Made by a program: the position numbers and the translations under genes | Assembly: GCA_022826645.1 (NCBI GenBank) | Contig: JAJDUM010000102.1 | Coordinates: forward strand, 21,643 to 85,642 | Source: Candidatus Poribacteria bacterium | Lineage (GTDB): Bacteria > Poribacteria > WGA-4E > PCPOR2b | Reading direction: 5' to 3' | DNA length: 64,000 nucleotides | Shown here: piece by piece, positions 52,194-60,901 of the stretch | Position numbering within the stretch: position 1 is the stretch's first letter | How the letters are laid out: every line of letters starts with the position of its first letter | The notes under the pieces: model-generated | Database searches by the model: none | What the model saw: only the letters and a program-made list of their open reading frames with translations | Told to the model about the DNA's origin: nothing

Positions 52194-52403
52194 ATGCCAG
52201 TCATAAAACTTCCCGAAGCAGATTGGGGAGAAGCGTGGCGATTATTGATTCAGGAAGGCGGAACAACGCGGATTTCTAAAGATCACGTTTATATTGTTTC
52301 GGGGCGTCAAATCGAATTGTTGCAGGATAAACAGCTACCTTTTGAGGTGCTTGATGACTCAGACCGTCATTCAGTACGAGATCTATCTGCCCCTACAGTA
52401 TAA
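52194..52403 (+). CDS. Small conserved protein, first gene of a two-gene cassette
   Basis: A 69-residue cytoplasmic protein of unknown function. The ATG at 52194 has GGAGG about eight bases before it; the frame is open further upstream but is inside the previous gene. It is a paralogue of the 14673 product: MPVIKLPEADW, WRLLIQEGG, VYIVSGRQIELLQDKQLPFE. The last ~50 bases overlap the next gene's start in another frame, so the two are likely translationally coupled. The tail RHSVRDLSAPTV is not shared with the paralogue. Antitoxin-like size and pairing are suggestive only. Confidence 0.75.
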   Translation: MPVIKLPEADWGEAWRLLIQEGGTTRISKDHVYIVSGRQIELLQDKQLPFEVLDDSDRHSVRDLSAPTV

Positions 52404-52683
52404 CGATGGCACGTGGATTGAAGAAGAAAAATACAACCATGTTCATCAACAGCTGTTCGATAGATTTGGTGGCGTAACACATATCATGCGAGACTTCCCG
52501 CTGCGAGGTTCTTGGCGAGAGCATGGTGAAGTTTATCACGACTATGTGATTATTTACACGGTTATCAACTTTGATGCGGCTACAAACAACTCACAGTTCT
52601 TTGAAGAATTGAAAGAAGAATTGAAGACATTGTTCCGTCAGAAAGAGATTTTGATTACAGGTATCGAAGTAATCGTTTTTTAA
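52354..52683 (+). CDS. Conserved hypothetical protein, second gene of the cassette
   Basis: A 109-residue soluble protein, starting at ATG 52354 inside the preceding gene (50-base overlap). It reads as an alpha/beta protein: IQYEIYLPLQYNDGTWIEEE, LFDRFGGVTHIMRDFPLRGS, VYHDYVIIYTVINFD, FFEELKEELKTLFRQKEILI. The compact fold with the conserved YLPLxYNDG and LFDRFGG motifs resembles a small conserved-hypothetical family that I remember from cyanobacteria and other environmental bacteria; function unknown. Ends in the ATG-overlapping stop TAATG (the downstream gene is thought to start later, at 52725). Confidence 0.75.
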   Translation: MTQTVIQYEIYLPLQYNDGTWIEEEKYNHVHQQLFDRFGGVTHIMRDFPLRGSWREHGEVYHDYVIIYTVINFDAATNNSQFFEELKEELKTLFRQKEILITGIEVIVF

Positions 52684-52724
52684 TGAGGTATGTGTGTCTA
52701 CTAAACTGTACACGGAGGCATAAT

Positions 52725-53582
52725 ATGTACAAAAATCTGAGCCCGGGTGCCATCGGCATTCAGGCAAATATTGAAGAAGGATTAGCGTTGGCGAAGTCAA
52801 CGGGCTTTGAGGGGTTAGACCTGAATATCAGCGAGGCGAATACACTGGCGAACGAGCACTCCGTCGATTATGTGAAAAACCTTTGGGCAGAGGCGGGCTT
52901 GAAGATGGGCGGGTGGGGATTGCCGGTCAACTATCGTGGGACCGATGCGGAGTTCGATGAAAGTCTATCAACATTCCCCGATTTAGCAAAACTTGCTGCC
53001 GACCTCGGCTGCCATCGTACAACAACCGTTGTGTTGCCGAGTTCGAGTGACCGCTCATTCCAAGAGAATTGGGATTTTCACGTCAAGCGGCTGCGCCCTG
53101 TCGCGGAGGTTCTGAAGGATTATGGGCATTCTCTCGGTCTTGAGTTTATCGGTCCTGCAACGAGCCGTCAATCAGCCAAATATCTGTTCACCTACACGAT
53201 GGACGCTGTGCTTGGTCTCGCCGCTGGAATCGGTACAGGCAACGTCGGACTGCTGTTCGATATGTGGCATTGGTACACCTGCCGTTCCACACTTGATGAT
53301 GTTAGAAAGCTTTCTAAAGCGGATGTGGTCTACGTCCACATCAACGATGCCCCCGCAGGAATTGATCCGGACGACCAGATCGACAATGTCCGCTGCATCC
53401 CTGCCGAAACGGGTGTGATTCCACTCGCCGAGTTGATACAAATTCTCGACGGCATCGGCTACGATGGTCCCGTAACCGTTGAGCCGTTCAGCGCGAAAAT
53501 CAACGCGATGGAGCCGCAAGATGCTGCAAAGACCGCTTCTGAATCGCTGGATAAAGTGTGGGCACAAGCGGGTTTAGCGTAG
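52725..53582 (+). CDS. Sugar phosphate isomerase/epimerase family protein
   Basis: TIM-barrel protein of the AP-endonuclease-2/xylose isomerase-like family (285 residues), predicted to isomerise or epimerise a sugar or keto-sugar, or act as a dehydratase. Characteristic metal-binding acids occur in LGLEFIGPAT, GLLFDMWHWYTC, VYVHINDAP and VTVEPFSAKI. ACGGAGG lies seven bases before the ATG at 52725, so this start is preferred to the in-frame ATG at 52683. It follows the small two-gene cassette and precedes the RraA-like gene. Substrate unknown; sugar-acid pathway context. Confidence 0.88.
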   Translation: MYKNLSPGAIGIQANIEEGLALAKSTGFEGLDLNISEANTLANEHSVDYVKNLWAEAGLKMGGWGLPVNYRGTDAEFDESLSTFPDLAKLAADLGCHRTTTVVLPSSSDRSFQENWDFHVKRLRPVAEVLKDYGHSLGLEFIGPATSRQSAKYLFTYTMDAVLGLAAGIGTGNVGLLFDMWHWYTCRSTLDDVRKLSKADVVYVHINDAPAGIDPDDQIDNVRCIPAETGVIPLAELIQILDGIGYDGPVTVEPFSAKINAMEPQDAAKTASESLDKVWAQAGLA

Positions 53583-53678
53583 ATTGACATAGCTGAACTA
53601 TATACATGATTTCAGGTCGAGTCAAATGCGACCTCTTGAAGATATGAACTCACTTAACATGGAAGGATAATTAACGCT

Positions 53679-54488
53679 GTGCAATTAGTCAACAGGGAGA
53701 ATATACTCGAAATTACGAGAGAGTGGAAAGGTGACCGGTTTCCCGATGGGCGACCCCATGTGTCGGACGACATCGTTGAACGGATGAAAAAGGTAACGAT
53801 TGAGGAGGCGTGGGGCGTACTCCAAGGGCACGGCTACCGCTTTCAGTTTGATGGGGATTGGATGAATCTGCACCCGGATCGTGTTTTGGTCGGAAGAGCG
53901 GTGACGTGTATGTTTGTGCCACTGCGTCCAGATTTCCAAAATCTTGTCGCGGAACAGGGTGAGAAAGATGAGCGCATCGGCGGACAAAACTCGTGGGTGA
54001 TTGATACGCTCCTCGAAAACGACACCATTGTTGTCGACCTATTTGGCAAGGTGAAAAACGGCACTTTCGCGGGCGACAATCTCGGCAATGCGATTTTTGC
54101 GCGCAGCAAAACTGGCATGGTCATTGACGGGGGCATCCGTGACCTCGATGGCATTTATGATCTCCCAGATTTTTCGACTTTTGTGCGTGGGGTAGATCCC
54201 AGTGCTATCGCGGATGTAACCTTGACGGGCATTAATATTCCGGTCCGCATTGGTGAAGTCACAGTTCTGCCGGGAGATATTGTGCTCGGAAGACGCGAAG
54301 GAGTCATTTTCATCCCGCCACACTTGGCACAGGAGGTCGTTGAGCGTTCCGAGGACATCCGGATGCGCGACCGATTTGGGCATCTACGCTTGCAAGAAGG
54401 GAAGTATACCCCCGGCGAAATCGATGGAGCGTGGTCGGACGAGATCAACGCTGATTTTGCGGAGTGGGTAAAGACTCAGGAACTTTAG
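53679..54488 (+). CDS. RraA-like family protein (aldolase type)
   Basis: Protein of the RraA/menG superfamily. Some members act as metal-dependent 4-hydroxy-4-methyl-2-oxoglutarate aldolases, RraA itself as an RNase E inhibitor. The 269-residue product has the conserved GRAVTCMFVPL, NLGNAIFARSKTGMVIDGGI followed by RDLDGI, and PGDIVLGRREGVIFIPP blocks; the GGxRD motif carrying the substrate-binding arginine and metal-binding aspartate is intact. The context of enolase-superfamily and isomerase genes favours the aldolase role. Start is GTG at 53679; GGAAGGA lies about 11 bases upstream. Confidence 0.85.
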   Translation: MQLVNRENILEITREWKGDRFPDGRPHVSDDIVERMKKVTIEEAWGVLQGHGYRFQFDGDWMNLHPDRVLVGRAVTCMFVPLRPDFQNLVAEQGEKDERIGGQNSWVIDTLLENDTIVVDLFGKVKNGTFAGDNLGNAIFARSKTGMVIDGGIRDLDGIYDLPDFSTFVRGVDPSAIADVTLTGINIPVRIGEVTVLPGDIVLGRREGVIFIPPHLAQEVVERSEDIRMRDRFGHLRLQEGKYTPGEIDGAWSDEINADFAEWVKTQEL

Positions 54489-54504
54489 TGGAGGAGCACG
54501 AAAG

Positions 54505-55230
54505 TTGGTCCACCGAGATTACGCCTGCTTCACAGAACAGTTGGTATCCTTAAGGTCGTCCAACACACAGATAGAAACCGTAGGCGTTGTGGATGACTAT
54601 CCCATCTATCGCGTTCTGTTCGCAGCTGATCAGGATGTGGATAAGAACATCTTAATCGCAGGAGGCATTCACGGCGACGAGCCGGCCGGTCCATCAGCGA
54701 TTTTGCGTTTCTTGGAACGGGATAACAGCCATCTGTTGCAGCATTTTAAGTTCCTGATTCTACCGTGTATCAATCCCTACGGTTATGTACACAACACGCG
54801 GGAGAACAAAAAGGGGATAGACCTAAATCGTTCATTTGAAGAAAGCAGCATCGCTGAAATAGACATTATCAAGAAAGCAGTTGAAGGACAGCGTTTTGAT
54901 TTCTGCATCGATTTCCACGAAGATTGGGAAGCAAAAGGGGTATATTTCTACGAAGCGCAACGCGAGAATCGATGGATAGGACCGAAAATAACTCCCCAGA
55001 TCGAAAAGATTGGTCCGATTGATGGAGAAATGGGGGAAAGTGATTTGCCGATCGCTGACGGTGTCTTTCAGACCGATCCTGAGTGGGGAAATGTAGGTTT
55101 TGCGCCTTACGTTTTCCACTTTAATGCGGATCATGTAATGACTTGTGAAACTCCCACGAGTTGGCACATGGATCGGCGGATAGCAGCGCATCTAACCGCG
55201 CTTGATGCTGCGCTCAATATTCTAAGTTAG
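54505..55230 (+). CDS. M14-type zinc hydrolase (succinylglutamate desuccinylase-like)
   Basis: Predicted zinc-dependent hydrolase of the M14 / succinylglutamate desuccinylase-aspartoacylase group, 241 residues. Zinc ligands H56 and E59 (GGIHGDEPAGPSA) and H138 (CIDFHEDWEAK) are visible, as well as the substrate-binding N108-R109 (GIDLNRSF); a glutamate in TCETPTSW is a candidate catalytic acid/base. Could remove an amino acid or acyl group from a small conjugate. Start is TTG at 54505, set by GGAGGAG upstream. It lies 16 bases after the RraA-like gene, so probably the same transcript. Confidence 0.8.
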   Translation: MVHRDYACFTEQLVSLRSSNTQIETVGVVDDYPIYRVLFAADQDVDKNILIAGGIHGDEPAGPSAILRFLERDNSHLLQHFKFLILPCINPYGYVHNTRENKKGIDLNRSFEESSIAEIDIIKKAVEGQRFDFCIDFHEDWEAKGVYFYEAQRENRWIGPKITPQIEKIGPIDGEMGESDLPIADGVFQTDPEWGNVGFAPYVFHFNADHVMTCETPTSWHMDRRIAAHLTALDAALNILS

Positions 55231-55381
55231 AGAACGTGCGAGAGAGAAACCAAGCACTTTGGGTGCCAGAGGACAGGTTTCCACACTCAACGAACCTTAT
55301 CTGGAAATGGTGTAGTGATATTCCAGGGAACGCCGTAATAGGCACTGTTATTGCTTATCACATCTATTCTACGGAGATATA
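55231..55381. other. 151-base spacer, nothing identified
   Basis: Between the M14 hydrolase and the second enolase-superfamily gene; no gene, repeat or clear terminator was found. GGAGAT sits just before the ATG at 55382. Confidence 0.5.
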
Positions 55382-56641
55382 ATGACATCTACAGAAATTT
55401 CATCAAATGTGAACACAAATTCACGCCCATCTGAACTGAAAATTACTGACATGCGTCTTACTCAGACGAGGACCGGCGGTCCGATTCTCAAGCTAGACAC
55501 AAATCAGGGGATCTACGGACTCGGCGAAGTGCGCGACGGAGCCAGCAAAACATACGCACTGTTGCTCAAAAGTCGGATATTGGGGGAAAATCCTTGCAAT
55601 GTCGATAAGATTTTTCGCCAGATTCAGCAGTTCGGACACCATGCCCGTCAAGGTGGTGGCGTATGCGGGATCGAGATGGCATTAATGGATCTCGCAGGCA
55701 AAGCGTACAGTGTTCCCTGCTACCAACTGGCTGGCGGAAAATTCCGTGATAAGATCCGCTGCTATGCCGACACACCGTCGCTTAAAGATCCCGAAGAGAT
55801 GGGAAACAAACTCAAAGAACGGATGGATCGTGGGTTTACCTTCTTGAAGATGGACGTTGGTATTGGACTCGTTAGAGACATTCCGGGCACCCTCTCCGCA
55901 CCATCGGGCAATCTTGATACGGGTAACCTGATGCATCCCTTTACCGGCATCCGTTTGACGGACAAAGGGATTTCACTTTTATGTGAATATGTCGAGACCG
56001 TGCGGGAGATTATTGGCTATGAGATTCCGCTTGCGACCGATCATTTTGGTCATATTGGAATCGAGGATTGTATCCGTCTCGGTAGGGCTTTGGAAAAATA
56101 TAATCTTGCATGGCTAGAGGATATGGTGCCGTGGCAGTTTACGGATCAGTACGTCCGACTTTCAAACGCATGTGCGACACCGATCTGTACGGGTGAGGAT
56201 ATCTACTGCAAGGAAGAGTTTAAGACACTATTTGAGGCTAAAGCCATTTCCATCTGTCATCCGGATATCGCAACGTCGGGTGGGATTCTGGAGACCAAGA
56301 AGATTGGCGATCTCGCTCAAGAACACGGTATTGCCATGGCGCTACACATGGCGGGAACACCGGTGTGTGCGATGGCGAGCATCCACTGTGCTGCGGCGAC
56401 AGAGAACTTCCTTGTTTTGGAAAACCATTCGGTCGATGATCCGGAGTGGAATGATTTAGTGACCGGGCTTCCCAACCCGATCATCCAAGACGGATTTATG
56501 GAAGTGCCGGATACACCGGGACTCGGTATCGAACTCAATCCGGAGGCCATAAAGCGGAATCTCCATCCGAACGAGTCAGAGTACTTTGCACCGACAACGG
56601 AGTGGGATGAAGAACGATCGCACGATAGACTCTGGAGCTAA
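55382..56641 (+). CDS. Mandelate racemase/muconate lactonizing enzyme family protein
   Basis: Second enolase-superfamily enzyme, 419 residues, with intact active-site features: three metal ligands in ATDHFGHIG (Asp), AWLEDMVPW (Glu) and CTGEDIYCK (Glu/Asp), and a likely general-acid/base histidine in MALHMAGTPV. The arrangement resembles dehydratases of sugar acids such as galactonate or mannonate. The Cys/His-rich FGHHARQGGGVCG segment is an insertion near residues 82-96. The start at 55382 has GGAGAT upstream. The SCP2 protein follows by 38 bases. In this run it could catalyse dehydration of the acid made by the dehydrogenase, an inference only. Confidence 0.88.
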   Translation: MTSTEISSNVNTNSRPSELKITDMRLTQTRTGGPILKLDTNQGIYGLGEVRDGASKTYALLLKSRILGENPCNVDKIFRQIQQFGHHARQGGGVCGIEMALMDLAGKAYSVPCYQLAGGKFRDKIRCYADTPSLKDPEEMGNKLKERMDRGFTFLKMDVGIGLVRDIPGTLSAPSGNLDTGNLMHPFTGIRLTDKGISLLCEYVETVREIIGYEIPLATDHFGHIGIEDCIRLGRALEKYNLAWLEDMVPWQFTDQYVRLSNACATPICTGEDIYCKEEFKTLFEAKAISICHPDIATSGGILETKKIGDLAQEHGIAMALHMAGTPVCAMASIHCAAATENFLVLENHSVDDPEWNDLVTGLPNPIIQDGFMEVPDTPGLGIELNPEAIKRNLHPNESEYFAPTTEWDEERSHDRLWS

Positions 56642-56679
56642 TGCCTGCAACGTGAAGGTAAGAGGAAGGGTTTTCAGTG

Positions 56680-57084
56680 ATGCCAGTTTTTGAAACTGCG
56701 GATGACCTCTATACCTGCATCGGTGGGTTGTTTGAGCGGATGAAATCTCAGACGCAAGTGCAGGAAGAGCTGGCATCGCTCAACTTAACAGTGAGGTTCA
56801 ACCACACAGAGCCAACGTCCTCCATTACGCTCACTGCGCATGAGGGTAAGAGTGTCATCCACTATGGTGAGTGCGAGGAGAAACCGGATGTGGAACTTGC
56901 TATGACCGGTGATATCGCTCATCACTTCTGGATGGGAGAGGTTAACGTTATGGGCGCAATCACCAAGCGGCAGATTGTGCCCACAGGTTCACTCTCGAAG
57001 ATTATGGCGCTCACGCCTCTGATTAAGGCGGGCATCAAGATCTACCCGCAGCACTATCAGGAATGTTTGGGGAAGGACAGGTAA
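56680..57084 (+). CDS. SCP2 sterol-binding domain protein
   Basis: A 134-residue protein with the SCP2 (sterol carrier protein 2) fold pattern: LYTCIGGLFERMKSQTQ, then SSITLTAHEGKSVIHYGECE, DVELAMTGDIAHHFWMGEVN, and the C-terminal hydrophobic helix KIMALTPLIKAGIKIYPQHY. Such domains bind lipids or hydrophobic ligands; some are stand-alone, others carry substrates to enzymes. ATG at 56680 (overlapping a GTG at 56677) is used; GAGGAAGGG lies about 13 bases upstream. It ends the plus-strand catabolic run and converges on the GldG gene after 9 bases. Confidence 0.8.
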   Translation: MPVFETADDLYTCIGGLFERMKSQTQVQEELASLNLTVRFNHTEPTSSITLTAHEGKSVIHYGECEEKPDVELAMTGDIAHHFWMGEVNVMGAITKRQIVPTGSLSKIMALTPLIKAGIKIYPQHYQECLGKDR

Positions 57085-57093
57085 TTTGAGAAG

Positions 57094-58758
57094 CTACCGC
57101 CGTCGCCACCACACCCCCACGCCAATCAGAAAGATGATTAACGGGATCAGAAAAATTGACGTGAGTTGTACGAACGCTTTTTCGTGTGGCGTCATTAGGC
57201 GGAGGCTTCGCTCAGTTGGGTCTACCGGGCGGATAGCAATCAAATCTTCCTCCAAGGTTAGCCAGTTCACCGCGTTTAGAAAGAAATCGCCGCCGCCGGT
57301 TCCATAAAAGAAGAAGTTGCCCGCAAAATCAGAATCCCCGACAACAACGATTCGCGTTTTATTCGCTTCCGATGTATCAGCCGATGAGGCATCTCCCGTG
57401 TTTGGTGCATCGCCTTCGCGCTGAATAGCAACAGCGAGAGAAACTGGTGGCGGTGTATCCTCGCCTTCTGTATACGAAAGATCTGTTTCAAAAGTGCCAT
57501 CAGCCTGCCGTTTTGTCTCGCCCCAACTGCCCCCAATCTCGTCAGTGGTCTTCACGAGTGAATTGATATTGAGGTCATCCCCTGCGTTCGCTTTTGGAGT
57601 AACGGACCGGGCGAACTGAAATGTCACCTGCCGATTTACATGCTGTGTGATTTGATGGAACTCAAAGGCGACAGGTGTGGGCGCTTCCGGTCGACTGCCG
57701 CCAACGAGGAAAAAGGCGGGCCGGATCCGATCGAAAACGAGATCGTTACCAATCGTAACCCCCCATCTATTCATCAAGTCAACCAACCCTTGATTCGGGT
57801 CTTTCGGCGAGTTCAATGAAGGATCAAGCATCAGGAACAGCTTCCCGTTTTTATCCAGGTATTTGGAAATCGCATTGACTTCGTGCGCCAACATCGGTGC
57901 TTTGGGACCGGGGATAATGAGTGCTGCACAATCGGCGGGCACTTCCGGCTGCGTTGCCAGAGACAGTGTTTCGACCCGGTAATTTTGCTTTTCCAACTCC
58001 TCTTTGGTCTGGCTGTACCCTCGGTTCTGATGAAAATCGTCAATTGCCTGTTCCTCGTGACCCGTTAAGAAATAGATTTTCACCAATTCGTCACGGATCA
58101 CTTTCAGGATCGCGCTGGTAAACTCCTGCTCACCCACAGTTCTGATGCGTTCTCGTACGCTCCCACTCTCGAACACTGTCGTCCCATCAAACTGAATCTC
58201 ATATTCCTGACTCTGCATCGCCCCCGAATAGGGGTCTACAAACTCGACTGAGAGTTTGTCAGTCTCGCTCTGATACATCTCCAACAGATATGTCGCACGT
58301 TGACGCTCGCGTCCTATCTGATCATTATCGGGGTTGAGGCTGAAGAAGGCAAGTACCTTAACCTCCCGGTCCAATCCGTGCAGAATCTTCTTCGTCTGAT
58401 CCGAGAGGGTATATATCTTATCGCTTGTCCAGTCTGCGGAGGTATCGAACCTTTGCACGACGATAACATTGGCGATAACGGCAATCCCGGTCACCAGCAG
58501 AACAGTGACTCCAACATTGGTGCCATACCGAACTTGGCGGCTCACGAAGAAGCGGAGAATCGCTTGACGTTTCAGAATCACGAAAGCAGTCAGAGACGTG
58601 ATTCCGAGCACGAGGAAAATCCACAAAGCGAAGCGTTGACGCAGTAAAACGCTCGACAGCGTGGCAAACAGAAGGATAAGTGTAAGGAAACCGAGCAGCG
58701 GTGCCCACTTATCGCCTATTCGCGATTTTGTATCTTCCGGGCGTGGCGTTTCGTGCAT
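57094..58758 (-). CDS. GldG-family ABC-associated protein
   Basis: Predicted membrane protein of the GldG family (ABC-type auxiliary component linked to gliding in Bacteroidetes but widespread), 554 residues. N-terminal two to three helices (about 20-100), then an extracytoplasmic region with the conserved KIYTLSDQTKKILHGLDREV and VKVLAFFSLNPDNDQIGRER blocks, LTGHEEQAI, the glycine-rich DKNGKLFLMLDPSLNSP and RIVVVGDSDFAGN, and a C-terminal membrane helix. The ATG at 58758 has GGAGG upstream. It lies five bases after the GldF-like permease. No ATPase (GldA) gene is adjacent, so the ATPase must be elsewhere. Confidence 0.87.
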   Translation of the reverse strand: MHETPRPEDTKSRIGDKWAPLLGFLTLILLFATLSSVLLRQRFALWIFLVLGITSLTAFVILKRQAILRFFVSRQVRYGTNVGVTVLLVTGIAVIANVIVVQRFDTSADWTSDKIYTLSDQTKKILHGLDREVKVLAFFSLNPDNDQIGRERQRATYLLEMYQSETDKLSVEFVDPYSGAMQSQEYEIQFDGTTVFESGSVRERIRTVGEQEFTSAILKVIRDELVKIYFLTGHEEQAIDDFHQNRGYSQTKEELEKQNYRVETLSLATQPEVPADCAALIIPGPKAPMLAHEVNAISKYLDKNGKLFLMLDPSLNSPKDPNQGLVDLMNRWGVTIGNDLVFDRIRPAFFLVGGSRPEAPTPVAFEFHQITQHVNRQVTFQFARSVTPKANAGDDLNINSLVKTTDEIGGSWGETKRQADGTFETDLSYTEGEDTPPPVSLAVAIQREGDAPNTGDASSADTSEANKTRIVVVGDSDFAGNFFFYGTGGGDFFLNAVNWLTLEEDLIAIRPVDPTERSLRLMTPHEKAFVQLTSIFLIPLIIFLIGVGVWWRRR

Positions 58759-58763
58759 CGAAA

Positions 58764-59489
58764 TTACCTCCACTTTGATGATTCAAACGATTTAACTGTA
58801 AAGAAAAGACAGACGATTGTGAAGCTCAAATAGTAGACAGCGTGCTTGAGGGAGACGGTTCCCCGCGAGAAGTCGCTAAAGTGCTCAGTTAGAGACAGAT
58901 ATCCCAAGAAATCTCCAATCCTACCACCGCGACTCGACAAAAATCCGATGATCCAAAGCGAGAGTAATAGTCCGAAACTGGTCAAGGCAGCGACGATCTG
59001 ATTCTTTGTCATCGACGATATCATCACGCCGAGTGAGAGGAAGGTCGAACCGAGCAGCAGTAGCCCCAAATATCCGCTAATTATTGGACCGATGTCCAAA
59101 TTACCGAATCGGGTTGTTATCAGGGGAAAAATCAAGGTTAACAGCAGCATTATGAACAGCATGATCCAGCTCGCTAAGAATTTCCCTAGCACAACTTCGG
59201 TATCCTTGAGCGGCGAAGTCATCATCAGCTCGATTGTCCCTGTCTTTTTTTCTTCTGCGAAAAGTTTCATGGTCAGAGCCGGGGCGAAAAAGAGGAGAGT
59301 CACACTGATGTTGTTAAACAGAGTCTGAATCACATCAGCTGTCGAATACTGATACGCTGTGAAGCCCACCAGAATCACATAGAATAGGAACCCGGACACC
59401 GCTGTAAAAATAAAGAACACAAAGTAGGCGATGGGTGAGACAAAGTAGGTATACAATTCTTTGGTGACGATTACAGCGATGTTTTTCAT
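58764..59489 (-). CDS. ABC transporter permease (GldF-like)
   Basis: Integral membrane permease of the ABC-2 / GldF type, 241 residues, about six helices. Opening AVIVTKELYTYFVSPIAYFV, the soluble loop LFAEEKKTGTIELMMTSPLK (ABC-2 signature: substrate-export permease coupling loop) and the repeated helices ending FTIVCLFFTVKSFESSKWR are typical. AAGGAA precedes the ATG. It is translated just before GldG, so the two form one operon on the minus strand. Substrate of such systems is unknown in most phyla. Confidence 0.88.
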   Translation of the reverse strand: MKNIAVIVTKELYTYFVSPIAYFVFFIFTAVSGFLFYVILVGFTAYQYSTADVIQTLFNNISVTLLFFAPALTMKLFAEEKKTGTIELMMTSPLKDTEVVLGKFLASWIMLFIMLLLTLIFPLITTRFGNLDIGPIISGYLGLLLLGSTFLSLGVMISSMTKNQIVAALTSFGLLLSLWIIGFLSSRGGRIGDFLGYLSLTEHFSDFSRGTVSLKHAVYYLSFTIVCLFFTVKSFESSKWR

Positions 59490-59497
59490 TGTTTCCT

Positions 59498-60301
59498 TCA
59501 GCCTATGTTACAAGGACTCTGCCAGCAAACTTTACCGACAAAGAATGGACCCAGTGATTCAAGATATTGGGCGGTCTGTTGCGACTTTCTCATCTCTCCC
59601 ACAAGGTGTGACAAGGGGTAAAGTGTTGTGCCCATCAACCCTATTACGAAATCGTTGTCACGTGCGTCCAAGCCGAAACATGCTAGTCGAATGTCATGCG
59701 CGTATCCTGCTTCCACGTATGTCCTGCCAATCATCGCATGTTCCATCAGGATTTTGCCCTGATCTTGTCTGGGAAGTCGATAGAACTCTGGTTTCCGACG
59801 GAGCGGATACCAGATTGCCCACGAGAGTTCGGGATTAAGCGTATTACGGCGCGGTTTAACGAGCAGCCAATCCTCCAAGTCCGGCTCCCGTCCAGATGCA
59901 TAGGTTCTACCGACCATGGTGAACTCAGGCTTTGAGTGAAGCGCACCGAATGGTTCGCTCGTAAGGATCCGTCTCGTTTCAGTCACAAGGGTATCTGCAT
60001 CCTCTGTCATAAAGAGCACACCGATGCCCTTGGGATCGTTCAGATCGTGATAGAGAACAGTTTCCAGCTCGCTTGCTTTTAACGGCTCAATTAGCTCATG
60101 TGGTTGAGAACATCCAGTGAAGACCTGAAGCTGCAAAAATAGGCGGCGTGTACTGTATTGGAGTTCACCATTAATCGGTGCGCCTGTCTCACGAATTTCT
60201 GGGGCATCGGTCGGCTGAGCAGCCCTCTCAGGTCGCTGACCCTCGGAACGGGGTCTCTCTGAATGGGGTTGTTGGGGGCTAGCAGATTTTTGGGAACGCA
60301 T
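59498..60301 (-). CDS. Chlorite dismutase-like heme protein (HemQ/Cld family)
   Basis: Predicted member of the chlorite dismutase family, which includes coproheme decarboxylase HemQ. The 267-residue product has a low-complexity ~45-residue N-terminus, then the duplicated ferredoxin-like fold; the C-terminal half with WYPLRRKPEFYRLPRQDQ, LMEHAMIGRTYVEAGY and LVGEMRKSQQTAQYL matches the family. H188 in EHAMIGR is the likely proximal heme ligand. An earlier FTMVGRTY mirrors this block, showing the internal pseudo-symmetry. Chlorite detoxification or heme synthesis cannot be told apart here. A DUF420 gene follows upstream. AGAGGA precedes the ATG. Confidence 0.8.
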   Translation of the reverse strand: MRSQKSASPQQPHSERPRSEGQRPERAAQPTDAPEIRETGAPINGELQYSTRRLFLQLQVFTGCSQPHELIEPLKASELETVLYHDLNDPKGIGVLFMTEDADTLVTETRRILTSEPFGALHSKPEFTMVGRTYASGREPDLEDWLLVKPRRNTLNPELSWAIWYPLRRKPEFYRLPRQDQGKILMEHAMIGRTYVEAGYAHDIRLACFGLDARDNDFVIGLMGTTLYPLSHLVGEMRKSQQTAQYLESLGPFFVGKVCWQSPCNIG

Positions 60302-60484
60302 GAATTTATTTTCCTCTTTGTTGCTATAGATTTTTCTGGCGGAGCTGATTCACAGTATACTATACTGCCCGCCCCAATTTCAATCTGAATTGGGTTATCG
60401 TTTAGGGCTATCTAGCTTTTGGTGTAAGAGGTCGGGATTCGGAGATCCCTCCTACAGGAGAGCCAAATGCTCCTGTACTATCGC
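60302..60484. other. 183-base spacer
   Basis: Between the DUF420 and chlorite-dismutase-like genes. A CGGGATTCGGAGATCCC palindrome-like stretch is present near 60432-60448 but nothing else is identified. Confidence 0.4.
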
Positions 60485-60901
60485 TTACAAATGGTAGAGC
60501 ATCCAATAGACGATGATTCCGGTTACGGACACATACAGCCAGATTGGGAGTGTCCAGCGCGCGATACGCCGGTGCTTGATGAACTGTTTCCGCAAAGCGA
60601 AGTAGAGTGTTATCAAGGCAAGCGGGAGGATTAAAGCAGCGAGGATAATATGAGGGATAAGAACGGCGAAGTAAATGGTGTGGATCCATCCACTCCCTTC
60701 AAAAGGGGTTGATCCAGCGTGGTAATGGTAAATCAGGTAGGATGTGAGGAACAGTCCCGATACCACAAACGCTGCGATCATACAGTTTCTGTGGGCGACG
60801 GTTTTGCGCCGCCTAATCATGAAGAAACCGGTGGTCAGGAAAATCGCGCTAATTGTATTCAGTGTAGCATTCACTGTGGGTAGGTCAGAGATAGTAATCA
60901 T
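60485..60901 (-). CDS. DUF420 family membrane protein
   Basis: A 138-residue membrane protein of the DUF420 family (CtaM-related), which in some bacteria sits with cytochrome oxidase and heme genes. Four membrane helices are visible, with conserved His/Tyr residues: LTSYLIYHYHAGS, IHTIYFAVLIPHIILAAL, RKQFIKHRRIARWTLPIWLY. The start ATG overlaps the stop of the HEAT-repeat gene (ATGA), so they are translationally coupled. The closeness to a chlorite-dismutase/HemQ-like gene fits a heme-related role, but that is only suggestive. Confidence 0.82.
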   Translation of the reverse strand: MITISDLPTVNATLNTISAIFLTTGFFMIRRRKTVAHRNCMIAAFVVSGLFLTSYLIYHYHAGSTPFEGSGWIHTIYFAVLIPHIILAALILPLALITLYFALRKQFIKHRRIARWTLPIWLYVSVTGIIVYWMLYHL

